A DNA stretch of 6,939 nucleotides from Pyrinomonadaceae bacterium (lineage in GTDB: Bacteria; Acidobacteriota; Blastocatellia; Pyrinomonadales; Pyrinomonadaceae): positions 1-6,939 of the forward strand of contig JACDAW010000085.1 in assembly GCA_013695245.1 (NCBI GenBank), given 5' to 3'. The first letter of the stretch is position 1. Each line of letters starts with the position of its first letter. Below, piece by piece: positions 6,659-6,939 of this stretch. Under the pieces are notes generated by a model. The model was not told the DNA's origin. It did not search any database and worked only from the letters and a program-made list of their open reading frames with translations. Both the position numbers and the translations under genes were made by a program.

Positions 6659-6939
6659 ATGTTCATACGTACACAAGTTTTTAAAAATGCAGCCCGCGTT
6701 TTTTTCTCGTTAATTTTTCTTGCATCAGTCACGCTAACGGCAAACGCTCAAGCTGCCAGCGCGCGCGACGTGGTTGTGGTGTTGCCGTTTGAGAACACGT
6801 CTTCGCAGCCTGAGTATAACTGGGTCGGCGAAAGTTTTGCCGATGCGCTCTCGGAGTTGTTGAACGTGCCCGGACTAGCCGTTGTCTCAAGCGACGAGCG
6901 CGGAATGGCTTACCAGCGTTTGCGTCTGCCGCTCACGGT
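6659..6939 (+). CDS. Secreted TolB-like / TPR-type protein, N-terminal part only
   Basis: The first 93 residues of a protein that continues beyond the window are visible. Residues 1-30 form a Sec signal peptide: basic MFIRTQVFKNAAR, hydrophobic VFFSLIFLASVTL, then TANA with likely cleavage after Ala30 before QAAS. The mature start VVVVLPFENTS at 38-48 and WVGESFADALSELL at 55-68 resemble the N-terminal alpha/beta domain of TolB-like or FlgO/CsgG-like periplasmic proteins. In Acidobacteriota such a domain often precedes tetratricopeptide repeats; no TPR is reached here, so that part is inference. Expected location is the periplasm or outer-membrane side. The ATG at 6659 has only a weak GGAA about 8 nt upstream and is chosen because it places the signal peptide correctly. 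It probably has its own transcript, since a terminator-like hairpin lies between it and the tRNA. Confidence 0.65.
   Translation, partial: MFIRTQVFKNAARVFFSLIFLASVTLTANAQAASARDVVVVLPFENTSSQPEYNWVGESFADALSELLNVPGLAVVSSDERGMAYQRLRLPLT

Noticed and set aside
6464..6939. tRNA-Glu as integration site of a mobile element
   Set aside because: No integrase, no repeat of the tRNA 3' end and no composition break downstream were seen within the window.

Overview
The window comes from a bacterial chromosome of moderate GC. It shows short operons, Shine-Dalgarno starts, sigma70-like promoters and a tRNA with encoded CCA. The gene content suggests an Acidobacteriota-like bacterium (for example Blastocatellia). 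The pointers are a split B12-dependent acyl-CoA mutase in two separate polypeptides, a DivIC/FtsB-type division protein, and a secreted protein that starts like the TolB-like/TPR proteins common in that phylum. This placement is an inference; nothing in the window fixes the taxon.

Layout. Bases 1-584 hold a candidate promoter, a leader of about 135 nt, a small GlsB/YeaQ-type membrane protein (201-509) and a perfect 14-bp hairpin. Bases 585-949 are non-coding and carry an inverted pair of DnaA-box-like 9-mers. Bases 950-2735 hold a two-gene unit: a phosphoglucomutase/phosphomannomutase whose 3' end overlaps a FtsB/DivIC-like division protein that starts at TTG. A second perfect 14-bp hairpin follows. 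Bases 2903-6224 hold a promoter and a four-gene cluster: mutase large subunit, a small four-helix membrane protein, mutase B12-binding subunit, and a crotonase-fold protein. Bases 6464-6539 are tRNA-Glu(UUC), followed by a terminator-like hairpin. From 6659 a secreted protein runs off the window end.

How the genes work together. The mutase pair forms one AdoCbl-dependent carbon-skeleton mutase: a substrate-binding TIM-barrel subunit of 559 aa plus a B12-binding subunit of 134 aa. By default it would be labelled methylmalonyl-CoA mutase, but it carries Phe and Gln at the two positions that are Tyr89 and Arg207 in that enzyme. That pairing is known from isobutyryl-CoA mutase, so interconversion of branched and linear C4 acyl-CoAs is the better guess. 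The crotonase gene is translationally coupled to the B12 subunit through an ATGA overlap. It lacks the second catalytic glutamate of enoyl-CoA hydratase and is short at its C terminus, so its activity is uncertain.

The oddest feature is the lower-GC membrane-protein gene placed between the two mutase subunits, with a palindrome just before the second subunit. No clearly new defence, mobile or CRISPR-type system is visible.
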